Below are positions 11,334 to 21,682 of a stretch of DNA of 64,000 bases, in pieces. Source of the stretch: Pontibacillus halophilus JSM 076056 = DSM 19796. Its GTDB lineage: Bacteria; Bacillota; Bacilli; Bacillales; BH030062. The DNA is taken from assembly GCF_000425205.1 (NCBI RefSeq), contig NZ_AULI01000006.1, forward strand, positions 1 through 64,000, in the 5' to 3' direction. Each line of letters starts with the position of its first letter. Within the stretch, counting starts at the first letter, position 1. Under the pieces are notes generated by a model that made no database searches, was not told the DNA's origin, and saw nothing but the letters and a program-made list of their open reading frames with translations. A program made the translations under genes and the position numbers.

Positions 11334-11388
11334 TCGAATCACCCCTCATGTATAGGATGTCCGACAGGGCTTGTGCTAGTAATGAAAC

Positions 11389-11772
11389 TTATTCTTCACC
11401 AATCATTTTTTGGTAGTCGTCAGCTGACATCAATTTTTCAATTTGAGAAGAATCAGATGGTTCAACTGTAATCATCCAAGCCTTCTCATATGGGGATTCA
11501 TTAACAAATTCAGGGCTGTCATCAAGCTCTGAATTGATGCTTACAACTTTACCGCTGATTGGAGCGTATAACTCGGATACGGTCTTAACGGACTCCACGC
11601 TTCCGAAAGGCTGGTCTACTGTAATTTCGTCTCCTTCTTCAGGAAGCTCCACAAATACAATATCACCTAGCTCAGACTGAGCGTGATCTGTAATTCCGAT
11701 ACGCACTTGTTCTCCTTCAACTTTCACCCATTCGTGTTCTTCTGAATAATAATATTCTTTTGGTAAGCTCAT
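11389..11772 (-). CDS. gcvH: Glycine cleavage system H protein
   Basis: A 127-residue lipoyl carrier protein. The lipoylated lysine lies in [19 protein letters not shown] near residue 63. It shuttles the aminomethyl group in glycine cleavage and, in Bacillus, also serves lipoate relay to other enzymes. No gcvT or gcvP genes are nearby, as in B. subtilis. The start has TTGGAGG. Confidence 0.95.
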   Translation of the reverse strand: MSLPKEYYYSEEHEWVKVEGEQVRIGITDHAQSELGDIVFVELPEEGDEITVDQPFGSVESVKTVSELYAPISGKVVSINSELDDSPEFVNESPYEKAWMITVEPSDSSQIEKLMSADDYQKMIGEE

Positions 11773-11880
11773 CGTTTACAACCTCCAAATGGTTTGTTTT
11801 TTACATTTCATGATTTCAATTTGGTTTCTCACATACAAATGTAAGTTCTTTTCGGACGAGATACAATCCTTATGCTCAAC

Positions 11881-12234
11881 TTACTTCCACGTTTCTTCAA
11901 AGATTTCCTCTTTAAACCCAACGGTTACATGACTGCCATCTGTTACGATTGGGCGCTTCAGCAACATCCCATCAGAGGCCAGCCACTCTAATTTCTCGTC
12001 ATACGTTGCATCTAGAAGCTTGTCCTTTAATCCAAGTTCTCGATATTTCTTCCCGCTCGTATTAAAGAATTTCTTAATGGGTTCATTGCTCAATTCAATC
12101 ATTTGAGCTAATTGTTCCTTCGAAGGGGGATGTTCAACAATATGCACACTTTCATATGTAACGCCATTCTCATCCAGCCATTTTTTGGCCTTTTTACATG
12201 TACCACATTGGGGGTACCAATAAAACGTAATCAT
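11881..12234 (-). CDS. yusI: ArsC/Spx-family protein YusI
   Basis: A 117-residue protein of the arsenate reductase/Spx fold. An N-terminal CGTC redox pair (YWYPQCGTCKKAKKWL) and the family segment KKFFNTSGKKYRELGLKD are present. The RPI motif (KRPIVTDG) of the family is present. It lacks evidence for RNA polymerase binding, so a reductase role is more likely than Spx-type regulation. It lies between the fad operon and gcvH, as in B. subtilis. Confidence 0.82.
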   Translation of the reverse strand: MITFYWYPQCGTCKKAKKWLDENGVTYESVHIVEHPPSKEQLAQMIELSNEPIKKFFNTSGKKYRELGLKDKLLDATYDEKLEWLASDGMLLKRPIVTDGSHVTVGFKEEIFEETWK

Positions 12235-12304
12235 AAAAAAAACACCTCCCTAACTAATCAGGCACATTTTATCATAATGAACAGGCAAATCCTATGTGAA
12301 ATAG

Positions 12305-12337
12305 AGAAAAGAGAGCACAGTATAACCATGCCCTCTT
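12305..12337 (-). terminator. Terminator of the fadNAE operon
   Basis: The stem AAGAGGGCA/TGCTCTCTT with one G-U pair is followed by TTCTCT on the minus strand, about 30 bases after the fadE stop. The T tract is weak. Confidence 0.55.
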
Positions 12338-12368
12338 TTATTGGTCCTTACTCTATCTAGGTTGAATG

Positions 12369-14153
12369 TTAAATAACGTATTTCTCTTCTTCGATAATCG
12401 CTTTTGCGATTTCGCGTTTCTTCGCAATCACGTTCGTTGGGGTGTGACGCGTTAGCTTGCGTAATGCAGAAAGCATCATGCGTAACTGATCGCCTTCTTC
12501 GCTTGCGATAAGCGTTTCTTTCGCATGCGCCTCAATACGATTGAATGATTCTTGAACGAATACTTGCGTATAAAGAAGCTTTTGCACGTTCTTTTCTTCA
12601 CCATTCTTCAAGATTGCCTTTTCTGTACGAAGGATTGCTGACTCCATATTGTAGATCTCAGAAACGATATCCGCAATGTTTACGAGTAGTTCTTGTTCGC
12701 GTTCTAATTTCTCACCATATTTCTGAGCAGCTAAGCCAGCTGAAAGGAGTCCAACCTTTTTCGCGTTACGCAGCAAGAACTTTTCTTGTTCGAGCGTTTC
12801 AGTACCTGGCTCTTCAGGCATCATCATCATGAGCTCCTCTTGAAGCCCTTGTGCCTTCTGAAGAAGTGGTAATTCACCTTTCATCGCCTTTTTAAGCAAT
12901 GTTCCGGGCACAATTAGTCGGTTGATTTCATTCGTTCCTTCGAAAATTCGGTTAATACGAGAGTCACGGTACATCCGCTCTACTTCATATTCCGCCATAA
13001 ACCCATAACCACCGTGAATTTGAACAGCTTCATCAATCACATAATCCATTAACTCTGTCGCAGAGAATTTACCAAGTGAACACTCAATCGCGTATTCTGC
13101 AATAGCTGCCGCTACCGCTTTGCCATCTTTCAATTGCTCTGGAGTTAGATTACCCATACGTTGTTCAAATAAGCCAACTGTACGGTAAACGGAGCTTTCA
13201 TGAACGTAAGTTTCTGTCGCCATCGTTGCTAATTTTTCTTGTGTTAAGGAGAAGCTTGAAATAGGTGTTTTGAACTGCTTGCGCTCATTTGCGTATTTGA
13301 CTGCTAATTCAATGGCACGTTTTGAACTTCCAACACCGCCAATAGCTAATTTATAACGACCTACGTTTAGAATGTTAAAGGCAATGACGTGTCCTTTACC
13401 AATTTCGCCCAATACGTTCTCAACGGGTACTTCAGCATCTTCTAAAATCAGTGTACGAGTAGAAGAACTCTTAATTCCCATTTTCTTCTCCTCAGGACCT
13501 GTAGAAACGCCTTTGTAATCACGCTCTACGATAAATGCTGTAAATTTGTCTCCGTCAATCTTGGCATAGACAACGAACACATCAGCAAAAGCAGAGTTCG
13601 TAATCCACTGTTTCTCACCGTTCAAGACGTAATGTGTCCCTGCTTCATTCAACACAGCCGTCGTCTTCGCACCAAGGGCATCGGACCCTGAACCTGGCTC
13701 TGTCAATGCGTAGGCGGCAAGCTTCTCACCTGTCGCAAGTAATGGGAGATACTTTTCTTTCTGAGCATCATTACCGAAGAATACAATTGGAAGCGATCCA
13801 ATTCCAACGTGTGCTCCATGAGTAACAGAGAATCCACCTGCACGGCTAAACTTCTCAGTGATTAGAGACGAACTAATTTTGTCTAACGCTAAACCGCCGT
13901 ACTCCTCAGGTACATCTGCTCCCAGAAGACCAAGCTCTCCCGCCTTCTTCAATAGTTCGACGGAATATTCAAACTCATGATTTTCTAGGTTTTCAATTTT
14001 TGGAACAACTTCATTTAGAACAAAGTCCTCTGTCGTTTTCGCAATCATCAAGTGCTCATCAGAGAAATCCTCCGGTGTAATAATATCTTCAGCTGTTAGA
14101 TCCTCTACTAAAAAGCTACCACCTTTAAATACTTTCTCTTTCGTTTCGCTCAT
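12369..14153 (-). CDS. fadE: Acyl-CoA dehydrogenase FadE
   Basis: A 594-residue flavoprotein catalysing the first step of fatty-acid beta-oxidation. The ACAD core is clear: YALTEPGSGSDALGAKT, the WITNSAFADVFVV flavin-binding region, RKQFKTPISSF and the C-terminal IHGGYGFMAEYEVERMYRDSR and IFEGTNEINRLIV. The extra C-terminal domain of about 170 residues is usual for the long FadE type in Bacillus. It is third in fadN-fadA-fadE and starts 16 bases after fadA. Confidence 0.95.
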   Translation of the reverse strand: MSETKEKVFKGGSFLVEDLTAEDIITPEDFSDEHLMIAKTTEDFVLNEVVPKIENLENHEFEYSVELLKKAGELGLLGADVPEEYGGLALDKISSSLITEKFSRAGGFSVTHGAHVGIGSLPIVFFGNDAQKEKYLPLLATGEKLAAYALTEPGSGSDALGAKTTAVLNEAGTHYVLNGEKQWITNSAFADVFVVYAKIDGDKFTAFIVERDYKGVSTGPEEKKMGIKSSSTRTLILEDAEVPVENVLGEIGKGHVIAFNILNVGRYKLAIGGVGSSKRAIELAVKYANERKQFKTPISSFSLTQEKLATMATETYVHESSVYRTVGLFEQRMGNLTPEQLKDGKAVAAAIAEYAIECSLGKFSATELMDYVIDEAVQIHGGYGFMAEYEVERMYRDSRINRIFEGTNEINRLIVPGTLLKKAMKGELPLLQKAQGLQEELMMMMPEEPGTETLEQEKFLLRNAKKVGLLSAGLAAQKYGEKLEREQELLVNIADIVSEIYNMESAILRTEKAILKNGEEKNVQKLLYTQVFVQESFNRIEAHAKETLIASEEGDQLRMMLSALRKLTRHTPTNVIAKKREIAKAIIEEEKYVI

Positions 14154-14169
14154 CCTAATCTCCCCTTTA

Positions 14170-15345
14170 TTAAATTAATTCAAATACTCCAGCAGCTCCC
14201 ATGCCGCCTCCAATGCACATTGTCACGACGCCAAACTGCTCGCCTCTCCTTTTCATCTCGTGAATGAGACTTAACGTTAACTTCGTTCCAGTACATCCTA
14301 GTGGGTGACCCAGTGCAATCGCACCACCGTTTACATTCACCTTGTTAGGATCAAGGCCTAGCTGACGTATAACGCGTAAGGATTGTGAAGCAAATGCTTC
14401 ATTTAATTCGAACAAACCAACATCTTGTAAATCGACTCCTGCAAGCTTCAACGCTTTCGGAATCGCTTCTACAGGTCCAACTCCCATAATCTCAGGTTCA
14501 ACTCCAGCAACCGCAAAAGAACGGAATTTCACTAGTGGAGTTAATCCTTCTGATTCAGCCTTTTCACGGTCCATTACGAGTACTGTGGCAGCGCCATCAC
14601 TCATCTGAGAAGAGTTCCCCGCTGTTACAGAACCACCCAAAGTAAAGGCTGGGCGCAGTTTCCCTAGTGCTTCTAATGACGTATCAGGTCGAGGACCTTC
14701 ATCCCGCGCGAATACGAATGTCGATTCGACTAATTTACCGTCTTCCCCTAACTCTTTCTTGGTCACTTCAACAGGAACAATCTCATCGTCGAATTTACCT
14801 GACTGAATCGCAGCCGCAGCTCGTTTATTACTTTCAAGTGCAAACGCATCCTGGTCTTCCCTTGAAATTTCGAATCGCTTCGCAACTTCTTCTGCGGTGT
14901 AACCCATACCCATGTAATATTCAGGTGCTTTCTCAACTAGCGTTAAGTTCGGCTTGAATACATGCCCTGGTGTCGGTACCATGCTCATCGACTCTGCACC
15001 ACCTGCTAAAATCGTGTCACTGTAACCAAGCATGATTCGCTCGGCAGCATAGGCAATGGTTTGCAGACCACTAGAACAATAGCGGTTGATGGTAATACCA
15101 GGAACGGTATGAGGCAATCCTGCCAATCCCGCAACGTTTCTAGCCATATTGTTTCCCTGCTCTGCTTCTGGGATGGCACATCCTAAAATGAAGTCATCTA
15201 TATTTCCCTCATAATTATTGGCACGCTTCAGTGTTTCTTTAACCGTTAACGCCGACAAATCGTCCGGACGAGTATGAACAAGCGTCCCACGCTTTGCCTT
15301 CCCTACAGGTGTTCTTGCTCCTGCTACAATTACTGCTTCCTTCAC
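14170..15345 (-). CDS. fadA: Acetyl-CoA acyltransferase (thiolase) FadA
   Basis: A 391-residue thiolase, the last step of each beta-oxidation round. Catalytic residues are in NRYCSSGLQTIAYAAE (acyl-accepting cysteine), GGAIALGHPLGCTGTKL (histidine) and VVTMCIGGGMGAAGVFE (second cysteine). The start is GTG at 15343-15345 with AAAGGGGGA upstream. It lies between fadN and fadE with gaps of 21 and 16 bases. Confidence 0.95.
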   Translation of the reverse strand: MKEAVIVAGARTPVGKAKRGTLVHTRPDDLSALTVKETLKRANNYEGNIDDFILGCAIPEAEQGNNMARNVAGLAGLPHTVPGITINRYCSSGLQTIAYAAERIMLGYSDTILAGGAESMSMVPTPGHVFKPNLTLVEKAPEYYMGMGYTAEEVAKRFEISREDQDAFALESNKRAAAAIQSGKFDDEIVPVEVTKKELGEDGKLVESTFVFARDEGPRPDTSLEALGKLRPAFTLGGSVTAGNSSQMSDGAATVLVMDREKAESEGLTPLVKFRSFAVAGVEPEIMGVGPVEAIPKALKLAGVDLQDVGLFELNEAFASQSLRVIRQLGLDPNKVNVNGGAIALGHPLGCTGTKLTLSLIHEMKRRGEQFGVVTMCIGGGMGAAGVFELI

Positions 15346-15366
15346 GGTTCATCCCCCTTTTCCGTA

Positions 15367-17763
15367 CTAATTTCTTAGCGGCTTTCCTTTAACTAGCATG
15401 TGTTGCATTCGTTGTTGGGTTTTCGGTTCACCCACAAGTGACAAGAAGGCTTCACGCTCTAAATCGAGCAGGTATTGTTCGTCAACAAACGTACCCTGAT
15501 TGACACGCCCACCAGCCAACACATGTGCAAGTTTCTCTGCAATCTTCGTGTCATGCTCACTGGCATATCCACCCCAGGCCATTGTTCTCGCACCCATCAT
15601 CATCACAGCATATCCTTGTTCACCTGCGACTGGGAACGTCGTACGCTTTGGTGGGCGATAGCCTGATCGTGCTAGGCCAAGCACTTTCTGCTTTGCATCG
15701 TTCAACAAATGGCTTCCATTAACACTGATGGCGTCGTTAGAACTTAAGAAGCCATTCTGTTCAGCTTCCGCAGCAGACGTACTTACCTTTGCGGTTGCAA
15801 TTGTTTCGAATACATTTATAGCCGTTTGTTGAACATCAACTAGTGATGCAGGTGTGCTAGATAAGTGCTTCAGATAAAGTTCCTTGTTGCCTCCCCCACC
15901 TGGAATGAGGCCAACACCGGCTTCTACAAGCCCCATATATGTTTCCTGTGAAGCTTGAATTGCCGTGGCAGGTAACGCGATTTCTGCTCCTCCACCAAGT
16001 GTCATACCATGTGTTGCAACCACTACTGGCTTCGCTGCATATTTAACGTTCATCATAGCTTGTTGGAAGTTGTTCACGACCATGTTCAATTCTGGGTAGT
16101 TAAAGTCTTGCGCTTCCATGAGAATCATGGCTAGGTTTGCACCGACGCAGAAATTCTTCGCCTGATTTCCAATCACAAGACCTTCGAAATTCTGTTCAAC
16201 TTCTTCGATCGCATAATTAATCATTTGAACGATATCAGGTCCGATGGAGTTGTTCTGAGAGTGAAATTCGAGTAACGCCACTCCATCACCTAGATCAATC
16301 AGGCTTGCTCCACGGTTTTGTTTAATAACACCTTTTTGTTCCTTTACTAAGTGAAGGTGTATTTCTTTTTCGTTAAATTCTTTTTGAATATATTGGCCTT
16401 GATGATAAAAGTAAACGTTTCCATTTTTGTTCTTGAAGAAGGTTTCGAATCCTTTATCTAGCATCTCATCCACCCATTGTGGAAGTTGTTCTCCTTCTTC
16501 TTTCATTCGTTGGACGGATTCCTTCACTCCAATGGCATCCCACATTTCAAATGGGCCTAGTTCCCAGCCGAATCCCCATTTCATGGCATCATCAATCGAC
16601 TGAATATCATCTGCAATTTCCCCAGTAAGCGAAGCGGAATACGTTAATACTGGTTTCACAACAGACCAAATTAAATCAGAAGCTCGATCACCTTTGAAAT
16701 TGACTAACGTTCTTAACTTTTGATGCGTTCCCTTTTGTTGTTTAGCCGCTTCTGTTGCTTTTGTTTTTAACTTTTTACGTTCTTCATACTCCATTGTGGA
16801 TGGATTCAGTTCATAAATGGCAGAGCCTTCAGGACTTTTCTTCTTCACGAAGAATCCTTGACCAGCCTTCTGTCCAATCCAGCCATTTTCGTTCATGGTC
16901 TTCATAAATGAAGGAGGGTCAAATACACCTTTCTCTTCTCCTTCTACTTGTTCGTAAACGTTTCTGGCAACATGTAGAAACGTATCTAAACCTACGACAT
17001 CAAGCGTTCGGAACGTCGCACTCTTTGGTCGACCAATCATAGGTCCGGTGATGGAATCCACTTCTCCTACGCTATAGCCCCCTTCGACCATTTTCTGAAC
17101 GGTCACTAACAGTCCATAAGTTCCGATGCGATTCGCAATGAAGTTCGGGGTATCTTTTCCTTCTACAACTCCCTTACCAAGGACATCTTCTCCAAATGTC
17201 TTCATATACTGTAATACGGACGGGTCCGTGTATGTCGTCGGAATTATTTCAAGCAACTTTAAGTAACGAGGTGGGTTAAAGAAGTGAGTTCCTAGAAAAT
17301 GCTTCTGGAAGTCCTCTGAGCGTCCTTCCACCATGGCTTGAACCGAAATTCCGGAAGTATTGGAACTCACGATTGTACCCGGTGTTCTATACTCATCTAC
17401 TTGAGCAAAGACCTTTCGCTTCACATCTAAGTTCTCAACGACAACTTCAATAATCCAATCCACATCGTATAGTTCTTTCATGTGATCTTCAAAGTTCCCA
17501 GTAGAAATTAACTCTATGTTCTGTTTGTCCGTAAGTGGTGAAGGCTTTTGTTTAAGCAGCGCAAGCTTATTAGCCTCACTAATTCGGTTACGAACCACCT
17601 CATCTTCAAGTGTTAATCCTCGTTTTTGCTCCTTATCCGTTAGTTCCTTTGGAACGATGTCTAGCATTAACGTCGGTATCCCAACGTTCGCTAAGTGAGC
17701 AGCAATTCCTGCTCCCATAACACCGGACCCTAGTACGGCAGCTTTCTTAATACCGTGCTTCAT
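15367..17763 (-). CDS. fadN: 3-hydroxyacyl-CoA dehydrogenase/enoyl-CoA hydratase FadN
   Basis: A bifunctional beta-oxidation enzyme of about 798 residues. The N-terminal dehydrogenase has the NAD motif AAVLGSGVMGAGIAAHLAN and the HFFNPPRYLKLLEII segment. The C-terminal crotonase-like domain has GMTLGGGAEIALP and GLIPGGGGNKE. This order, dehydrogenase first, is that of Bacillus FadN and opposite to E. coli FadB. ATG at 17761-17763 has AGGGGGAG upstream. It is first in the operon and preceded by a FadR operator. Confidence 0.95.
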   Translation of the reverse strand: MKHGIKKAAVLGSGVMGAGIAAHLANVGIPTLMLDIVPKELTDKEQKRGLTLEDEVVRNRISEANKLALLKQKPSPLTDKQNIELISTGNFEDHMKELYDVDWIIEVVVENLDVKRKVFAQVDEYRTPGTIVSSNTSGISVQAMVEGRSEDFQKHFLGTHFFNPPRYLKLLEIIPTTYTDPSVLQYMKTFGEDVLGKGVVEGKDTPNFIANRIGTYGLLVTVQKMVEGGYSVGEVDSITGPMIGRPKSATFRTLDVVGLDTFLHVARNVYEQVEGEEKGVFDPPSFMKTMNENGWIGQKAGQGFFVKKKSPEGSAIYELNPSTMEYEERKKLKTKATEAAKQQKGTHQKLRTLVNFKGDRASDLIWSVVKPVLTYSASLTGEIADDIQSIDDAMKWGFGWELGPFEMWDAIGVKESVQRMKEEGEQLPQWVDEMLDKGFETFFKNKNGNVYFYHQGQYIQKEFNEKEIHLHLVKEQKGVIKQNRGASLIDLGDGVALLEFHSQNNSIGPDIVQMINYAIEEVEQNFEGLVIGNQAKNFCVGANLAMILMEAQDFNYPELNMVVNNFQQAMMNVKYAAKPVVVATHGMTLGGGAEIALPATAIQASQETYMGLVEAGVGLIPGGGGNKELYLKHLSSTPASLVDVQQTAINVFETIATAKVSTSAAEAEQNGFLSSNDAISVNGSHLLNDAKQKVLGLARSGYRPPKRTTFPVAGEQGYAVMMMGARTMAWGGYASEHDTKIAEKLAHVLAGGRVNQGTFVDEQYLLDLEREAFLSLVGEPKTQQRMQHMLVKGKPLRN

Positions 17764-17782
17764 TCCTTCTCCCCCTATCACT

Positions 17783-17800
17783 TGAATGAATACTCATTCA
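17783..17800. promoter_or_regulatory. FadR operator before fadN
   Basis: TGAATGAATACTCATTCA matches the Bacillus FadR (YsiA) operator consensus TGAATGANTANTCATTCA at every fixed position. It lies between the promoter and the fadN start, so binding would block fadNAE transcription until long-chain acyl-CoA releases FadR. Confidence 0.92.
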
Positions 17801-17847
17801 TTATTCAGCGAAAAAAATATAAGGATTGGTTTCCTTATTCTAGTTTT

Positions 17848-17876
17848 ACTATAAATTATTTTCAGACATTTCGCAA
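17848..17876 (-). promoter_or_regulatory. Likely fadNAE promoter
   Basis: TTGCGA (17871-17876) and TATAGT (17848-17853) are separated by 17 bases on the minus strand. The FadR site lies about 50 bases downstream, in the transcribed leader. Confidence 0.5.
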
Positions 17877-17973
17877 TCCTTTTGTAGACCCATCTTTTAT
17901 TTTCTGTAAAGCATAGTGAGCACAGAATGAGGAAATCTAAAGGATGACTGTCTAGCAAAGAGGAGGATGTAAG

Positions 17974-18246
17974 ATGCAACAGCAACAACAACCAACAACA
18001 AAAGGAAATTTCATGCCAGAACCACCGTCCATGGTAAGCCAGAAGGACCAGCTTTACTTAGTGGATATGTTGTCTTGGAATTTGAATGCAGCGAAGAAGG
18101 CTCATCATTTCGCTAACCTTTGTACAACGCCAGATATTAAAGCAACAATCGAACAAGTCGGACAAATGCACCAGCGCCACTACGAAACAATCCTTAGTCA
18201 TTTGAACGATAAAGCAGCACCTAGTCAACAACCACCATTAAACTAA
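17974..18246 (+). CDS. CotF-like spore coat protein
   Basis: A 90-residue glutamine-rich protein of the coat F type. The central segment SQKDQLYLVDMLSWNLNAAKKAHHFANLC and the helix around MHQRHYETILSHLN match the four-helix bundle of this family. The start follows GAGGAGG. It forms a two-gene unit with the next gene. The place beside fadN is that of yusN, a coat protein gene in B. subtilis. Expression is presumably in the mother cell, but I cannot assign a sigma-K promoter confidently. Confidence 0.65.
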   Translation: MQQQQQPTTKGNFMPEPPSMVSQKDQLYLVDMLSWNLNAAKKAHHFANLCTTPDIKATIEQVGQMHQRHYETILSHLNDKAAPSQQPPLN

Positions 18247-18262
18247 AGGAGGAGAAACCACA

Positions 18263-18592
18263 ATGAATCAAAATCAACAGAAAATCCAAAATCCTGAAAC
18301 CGCGATTCCAACGTCGCCTGAAATGAATGAACGGGATTTTATGACAGACATGCTTGCTACTGAAAAGTACATGACCGCATCCTATACAACCTACTTAAAC
18401 GAAGCAAGCTCCGATCATTTGTATCAAGACATCTCACAAATCTTCAACGAATCTCAAGACTGCCAACGAAATCTTTACAATGCCATGTTTAAACATGGGT
18501 GGTATGGACTCGATCCAGCCGATCAACAGACCATGCAGCAATCTTACCAACAGTTCACCGGATATAAGAACCAGCTTCCCTACCCTCATTAA
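18263..18592 (+). CDS. CotF-like spore coat protein
   Basis: A 109-residue protein of the same family as its upstream neighbour. It has ERDFMTDMLATEKYMTASYTT followed by a second helical pair ending in a tyrosine- and glutamine-rich tail (TMQQSYQQFTGYKNQ). It starts 17 bases after the previous stop with AAAGGAGGAG. A terminator follows directly. Confidence 0.7.
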   Translation: MNQNQQKIQNPETAIPTSPEMNERDFMTDMLATEKYMTASYTTYLNEASSDHLYQDISQIFNESQDCQRNLYNAMFKHGWYGLDPADQQTMQQSYQQFTGYKNQLPYPH

Positions 18593-18595
18593 TAG

Positions 18596-18622
18596 AAGCC
18601 TCGGCTCTCGCCGAGGCTTTCA
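18596..18622 (+). terminator. Terminator of the coat gene pair
   Basis: A perfect ten-base stem (AAGCCTCGGC/GCCGAGGCTT) with loop TCTC lies four bases after the stop codon. The T tract is short. Confidence 0.8.
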
Positions 18623-18647
18623 GCTTGTGGAGAATAATCTCTATAAA

Positions 18648-18681
18648 GAAAAAAGGCTACCGAGAAAGTTCTCGACAGCCT
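18648..18681 (-). terminator. Terminator of csoR-copA-copZ
   Basis: A 12-bp stem with two G-U pairs (AGGCTGTCGAGA/TCTCGGTAGCCT) is followed by six T on the minus strand, about 35 bases after the copZ stop. Confidence 0.8.
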
Positions 18682-18715
18682 TAGACTTCACACTTAGTGA
18701 TTATGTTAAATTCAA

Positions 18716-18922
18716 TTAAGAAACAACGTCATATCCTTGTTCTTCGATAGCTTCCTTAAGTTGCTCCTTCGTAACATTTACATCGTCATACATGACATCT
18801 ACGTTGCCACTCTCAAGATGAACCTCTACTCCCTGTACGCCTTCAAATTCTTTAAGGGCTCCCTTTACAGCCTTTTCGCAATGATTGCACGTCATACCTT
18901 CTACGCTTAATGTAATTTGCAT
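18716..18922 (-). CDS. copZ: Copper chaperone CopZ
   Basis: A 68-residue heavy-metal-associated domain protein with the Cu(I)-binding motif MTCNHC near the N-terminus and an acidic surface typical of CopZ. It delivers copper to CopA. ATG at 18920-18922 is preferred over the ATG two codons upstream because the AAAGGTAGG site is better spaced. It is last in csoR-copA-copZ. Confidence 0.93.
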   Translation of the reverse strand: MQITLSVEGMTCNHCEKAVKGALKEFEGVQGVEVHLESGNVDVMYDDVNVTKEQLKEAIEEQGYDVVS

Positions 18923-18944
18923 GGTCATCCTACCTTTCGAATTT

Positions 18945-21329
18945 TTATAGTTTCACTCGTTTCAGTCGCAACGAGTTACTTACAACGCTCACAGAACTAA
19001 ATGCCATAGCTGCACCTGCAATCCAAGGAGCCAATAATCCTAGTGCAGCAATCGGGATTCCAGCTGAATTGTAGAATAAAGCCCAGAACAAATTCTGGCG
19101 TATGTTCCTTATCGTTCGATGGCTTAAACGTATGGCTTTAGAAATTAAATGAAGATCTCCGCCCATAATCGTGACATCTGCAGCTTCAATTGCAACATCT
19201 GTTCCAGTACCAATGGCGATTCCAACATCAGCTCGAGCTAAGGCCGGTGCGTCGTTGATTCCATCACCAACCATCGCTACATATTCTCCTTGACTTTGTA
19301 AGTGCTTGATCTGCTGTTCTTTCTCTTCTGGTACGACTTCTGCGATAACTTGGTCGATACCTAAATCAGAGGCAATGGCTTCAGCAGTTCTTCGATTATC
19401 CCCCGTCAACATAACGAGTTTAATCCCCATATCGGATAAGGAAGCTAGAGCAGCACGCGCATCTTGTTTCACTTGGTCAGCAACGGCTACAACACCTTTA
19501 GCTTCCCCATTTACAGCAACAAGCATCGCCGTTTTACCTTCTTCTTCCAGCGATTCCATTAATGGAACATATGAATCATATTCCACATTGTGCTTGCTAA
19601 GTAACTTCTTTGTCCCAATTAATAAAGAAGAATTGTGAATACTTGCTTCTATTCCATATCCAGCTTTCGCATTGAAAGAAGTTACTTCTTTATCTACATA
19701 ACCTTGGTCTACACCATATTGCACAATGGCTTCTGCAATTGGATGTTCCGATTGAGATTCTGCCGCCGTTAATAGTGGTAGTACGCTCTCATCATCGATT
19801 AAATAATCGGTTACGACCGGTTTACCTACTGTTAGAGTACCGGTCTTATCAAACACGACTGTTGTAAGGCGATGTGTGGATTCTAAATATTCTCCTCCCT
19901 TATAGAGGATTCCACTTTCAGCACCTTTTCCAGACCCTACCATAATAGAGGTTGGTGTCGCCAACCCGAGCGCACACGGACAAGCAATGACCAGTACCGC
20001 AATAGCTGGTTCCAATGCAGATGCAAGTTGACCAGGGTCCACAACGGTGTACCATAACAGAAAAGTAATGAACGCAATTCCAATAACAATAGGAACAAAT
20101 ACTCCTGAGATTCGGTCTGCCAACCGTTGAATGGGCGCTTTCGAACCTTGGGCTTCCTCTACGACTTTAATGATGTTTGCTAATGCAGTGTTATTGCCTA
20201 CTTGTGTCGCTTGCATCTCGACAGTTCCATTCTTATTTAACGTCGCACCAATCAACTTGTCACCTTCTGCCTTGTCTACAGGCATCGATTCTCCTGTTAA
20301 CATGGACTCATCAACAGTAGTAAATCCTTTCAGTAACATTCCATCCACAGGAAACTTTTCTCCTGGTTTCACGAGCAATCTATCATTTACCTGAACTTGA
20401 TCAATAGCAACTCGTTTCTCTTCACCGTTCACAAGCACTGTAGCTTCCTTAGCTTGTAATTGTACTAAGCTCGAAATTGCTGCAGTTGTTCTACCCTTCG
20501 CGATAGCCTCAAAGTATTTCCCTACAAGTATAAGCGTAATGAGCACAGCACTGGTTTCGAAATAAAGACTAGGCTCGTAGGTGGGTCGGATGGTTCCACG
20601 AATCGCTTCCACCACACTGTAAAAATAGGCCGCTGATGTCCCTAATGCTACAAGCACATCCATATTGGCAGTCTTATTCCTAAGGTTCTTGTAAGCTCCT
20701 TCATAAAATGGCCAACCAATCACAAACTGAACCGGAGTTGCTAACGCAAATTGAAGCCATGGATTCATAAGGAAATCTAAGAACGAAACTTGAAAGAAAT
20801 GCACCAGCATGGTAAGAAGGAGCGGAGCTGACAACAGAATTGATGCAAGTAGTCGGCGTCGTTTATGCGACAACTCTTTCTCTTTCTTTGTCTCTTTATC
20901 TTCGTGCCCTCTTTGTACTGAAGCATCATAACCTAGCTTTTGAATTTTCCCAATGATGTCACTTAGTTGTAAGACACCAGATTGAAATCGAACCTGAGCT
21001 GTTTCATTCGCTAAATTAACGGTCGCCTCTTCTACACCTTCCATTCGATTGAGCACCTTCTCAATTCGATTTGAACAGGCAGCGCAAGTCATCCCTTCAA
21101 CATCAAGTTCTATTTGCTCTTTCTCTACGTCATAACCAAGCTTCTGTATCTTTGATTCAATCTCATTAAGATCGATAATTTCATTATTATACGTAATGAG
21201 AGCGTCTTCCATCGCTAAGTTTACTTGCGCAGATACCCCTTCCATTCGATTTAATACTTTTTCGATTCGAGTGGAGCATGCTGCACAAGTCATTCCAGTA
21301 ATACCTAGCTGGACTTGTTTTTCACTCAT
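18945..21329 (-). CDS. copA: Copper-exporting P1B-type ATPase CopA
   Basis: A protein of about 794 residues that pumps Cu(I) out of the cell. Two N-terminal metal-binding domains each carry GMTCAAC. The membrane CPC motif is in [17 protein letters not shown], the phosphorylated aspartate in [11 protein letters not shown], and the hinge motif in [16 protein letters not shown] at 21327-21329 follows GAGGGGGGA. It lies 13 bases after csoR and before copZ. Confidence 0.96.
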   Translation of the reverse strand: MSEKQVQLGITGMTCAACSTRIEKVLNRMEGVSAQVNLAMEDALITYNNEIIDLNEIESKIQKLGYDVEKEQIELDVEGMTCAACSNRIEKVLNRMEGVEEATVNLANETAQVRFQSGVLQLSDIIGKIQKLGYDASVQRGHEDKETKKEKELSHKRRRLLASILLSAPLLLTMLVHFFQVSFLDFLMNPWLQFALATPVQFVIGWPFYEGAYKNLRNKTANMDVLVALGTSAAYFYSVVEAIRGTIRPTYEPSLYFETSAVLITLILVGKYFEAIAKGRTTAAISSLVQLQAKEATVLVNGEEKRVAIDQVQVNDRLLVKPGEKFPVDGMLLKGFTTVDESMLTGESMPVDKAEGDKLIGATLNKNGTVEMQATQVGNNTALANIIKVVEEAQGSKAPIQRLADRISGVFVPIVIGIAFITFLLWYTVVDPGQLASALEPAIAVLVIACPCALGLATPTSIMVGSGKGAESGILYKGGEYLESTHRLTTVVFDKTGTLTVGKPVVTDYLIDDESVLPLLTAAESQSEHPIAEAIVQYGVDQGYVDKEVTSFNAKAGYGIEASIHNSSLLIGTKKLLSKHNVEYDSYVPLMESLEEEGKTAMLVAVNGEAKGVVAVADQVKQDARAALASLSDMGIKLVMLTGDNRRTAEAIASDLGIDQVIAEVVPEEKEQQIKHLQSQGEYVAMVGDGINDAPALARADVGIAIGTGTDVAIEAADVTIMGGDLHLISKAIRLSHRTIRNIRQNLFWALFYNSAGIPIAALGLLAPWIAGAAMAFSSVSVVSNSLRLKRVKL

Positions 21330-21342
21330 AGAGTTCCCCCCT

Positions 21343-21663
21343 CTACTTCGCAAATTGTTGAACAACTTTTAGTAACTCATCAATTGCTTCTTCTCCTTCG
21401 CCATTGTGAATCGCATTGGCAACGCAGTGATGTGTGTGTCGTTCTAACAAAGAATAGCCAACTTTGTCTATTGCATTCTTAATGGCAGAAATTTGAACAA
21501 GCGTATCTACACAATACCGATCATCTTCGACCATTTTCTGGATGCCTCTTACTTGCCCTTCAATCCGCTTAAGTCGGTTGTTAATCTGTTGTTTTTCTTC
21601 ATCCGAACGAGGCTTTACGGGTTTCTTCCCGCTGTCCTCAGGTAACTCCATGTTCTTATTCAT
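21343..21663 (-). CDS. csoR: Copper-sensing repressor CsoR
   Basis: A protein of about 106 residues with the all-helical CsoR/FrmR fold. The Cu(I) ligands fit the family pattern Cys-His-Cys: [10 protein letters not shown] and ERHTHHCV, with His and Cys four residues apart. Copper binding releases it from DNA. ATG at 21661-21663 has AGGTG six bases upstream. It heads the csoR-copA-copZ operon, and a CsoR-type site lies just before it. Confidence 0.93.
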   Translation of the reverse strand: MNKNMELPEDSGKKPVKPRSDEEKQQINNRLKRIEGQVRGIQKMVEDDRYCVDTLVQISAIKNAIDKVGYSLLERHTHHCVANAIHNGEGEEAIDELLKVVQQFAK

Positions 21664-21682
21664 TTCCATCACCTCTTAGGTA

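Noticed and set aside
17794-17991. A 65-codon minus-strand frame
   Set aside because: It covers the fad promoter and the start of the coat gene, and its composition is that of AT-rich non-coding DNA.
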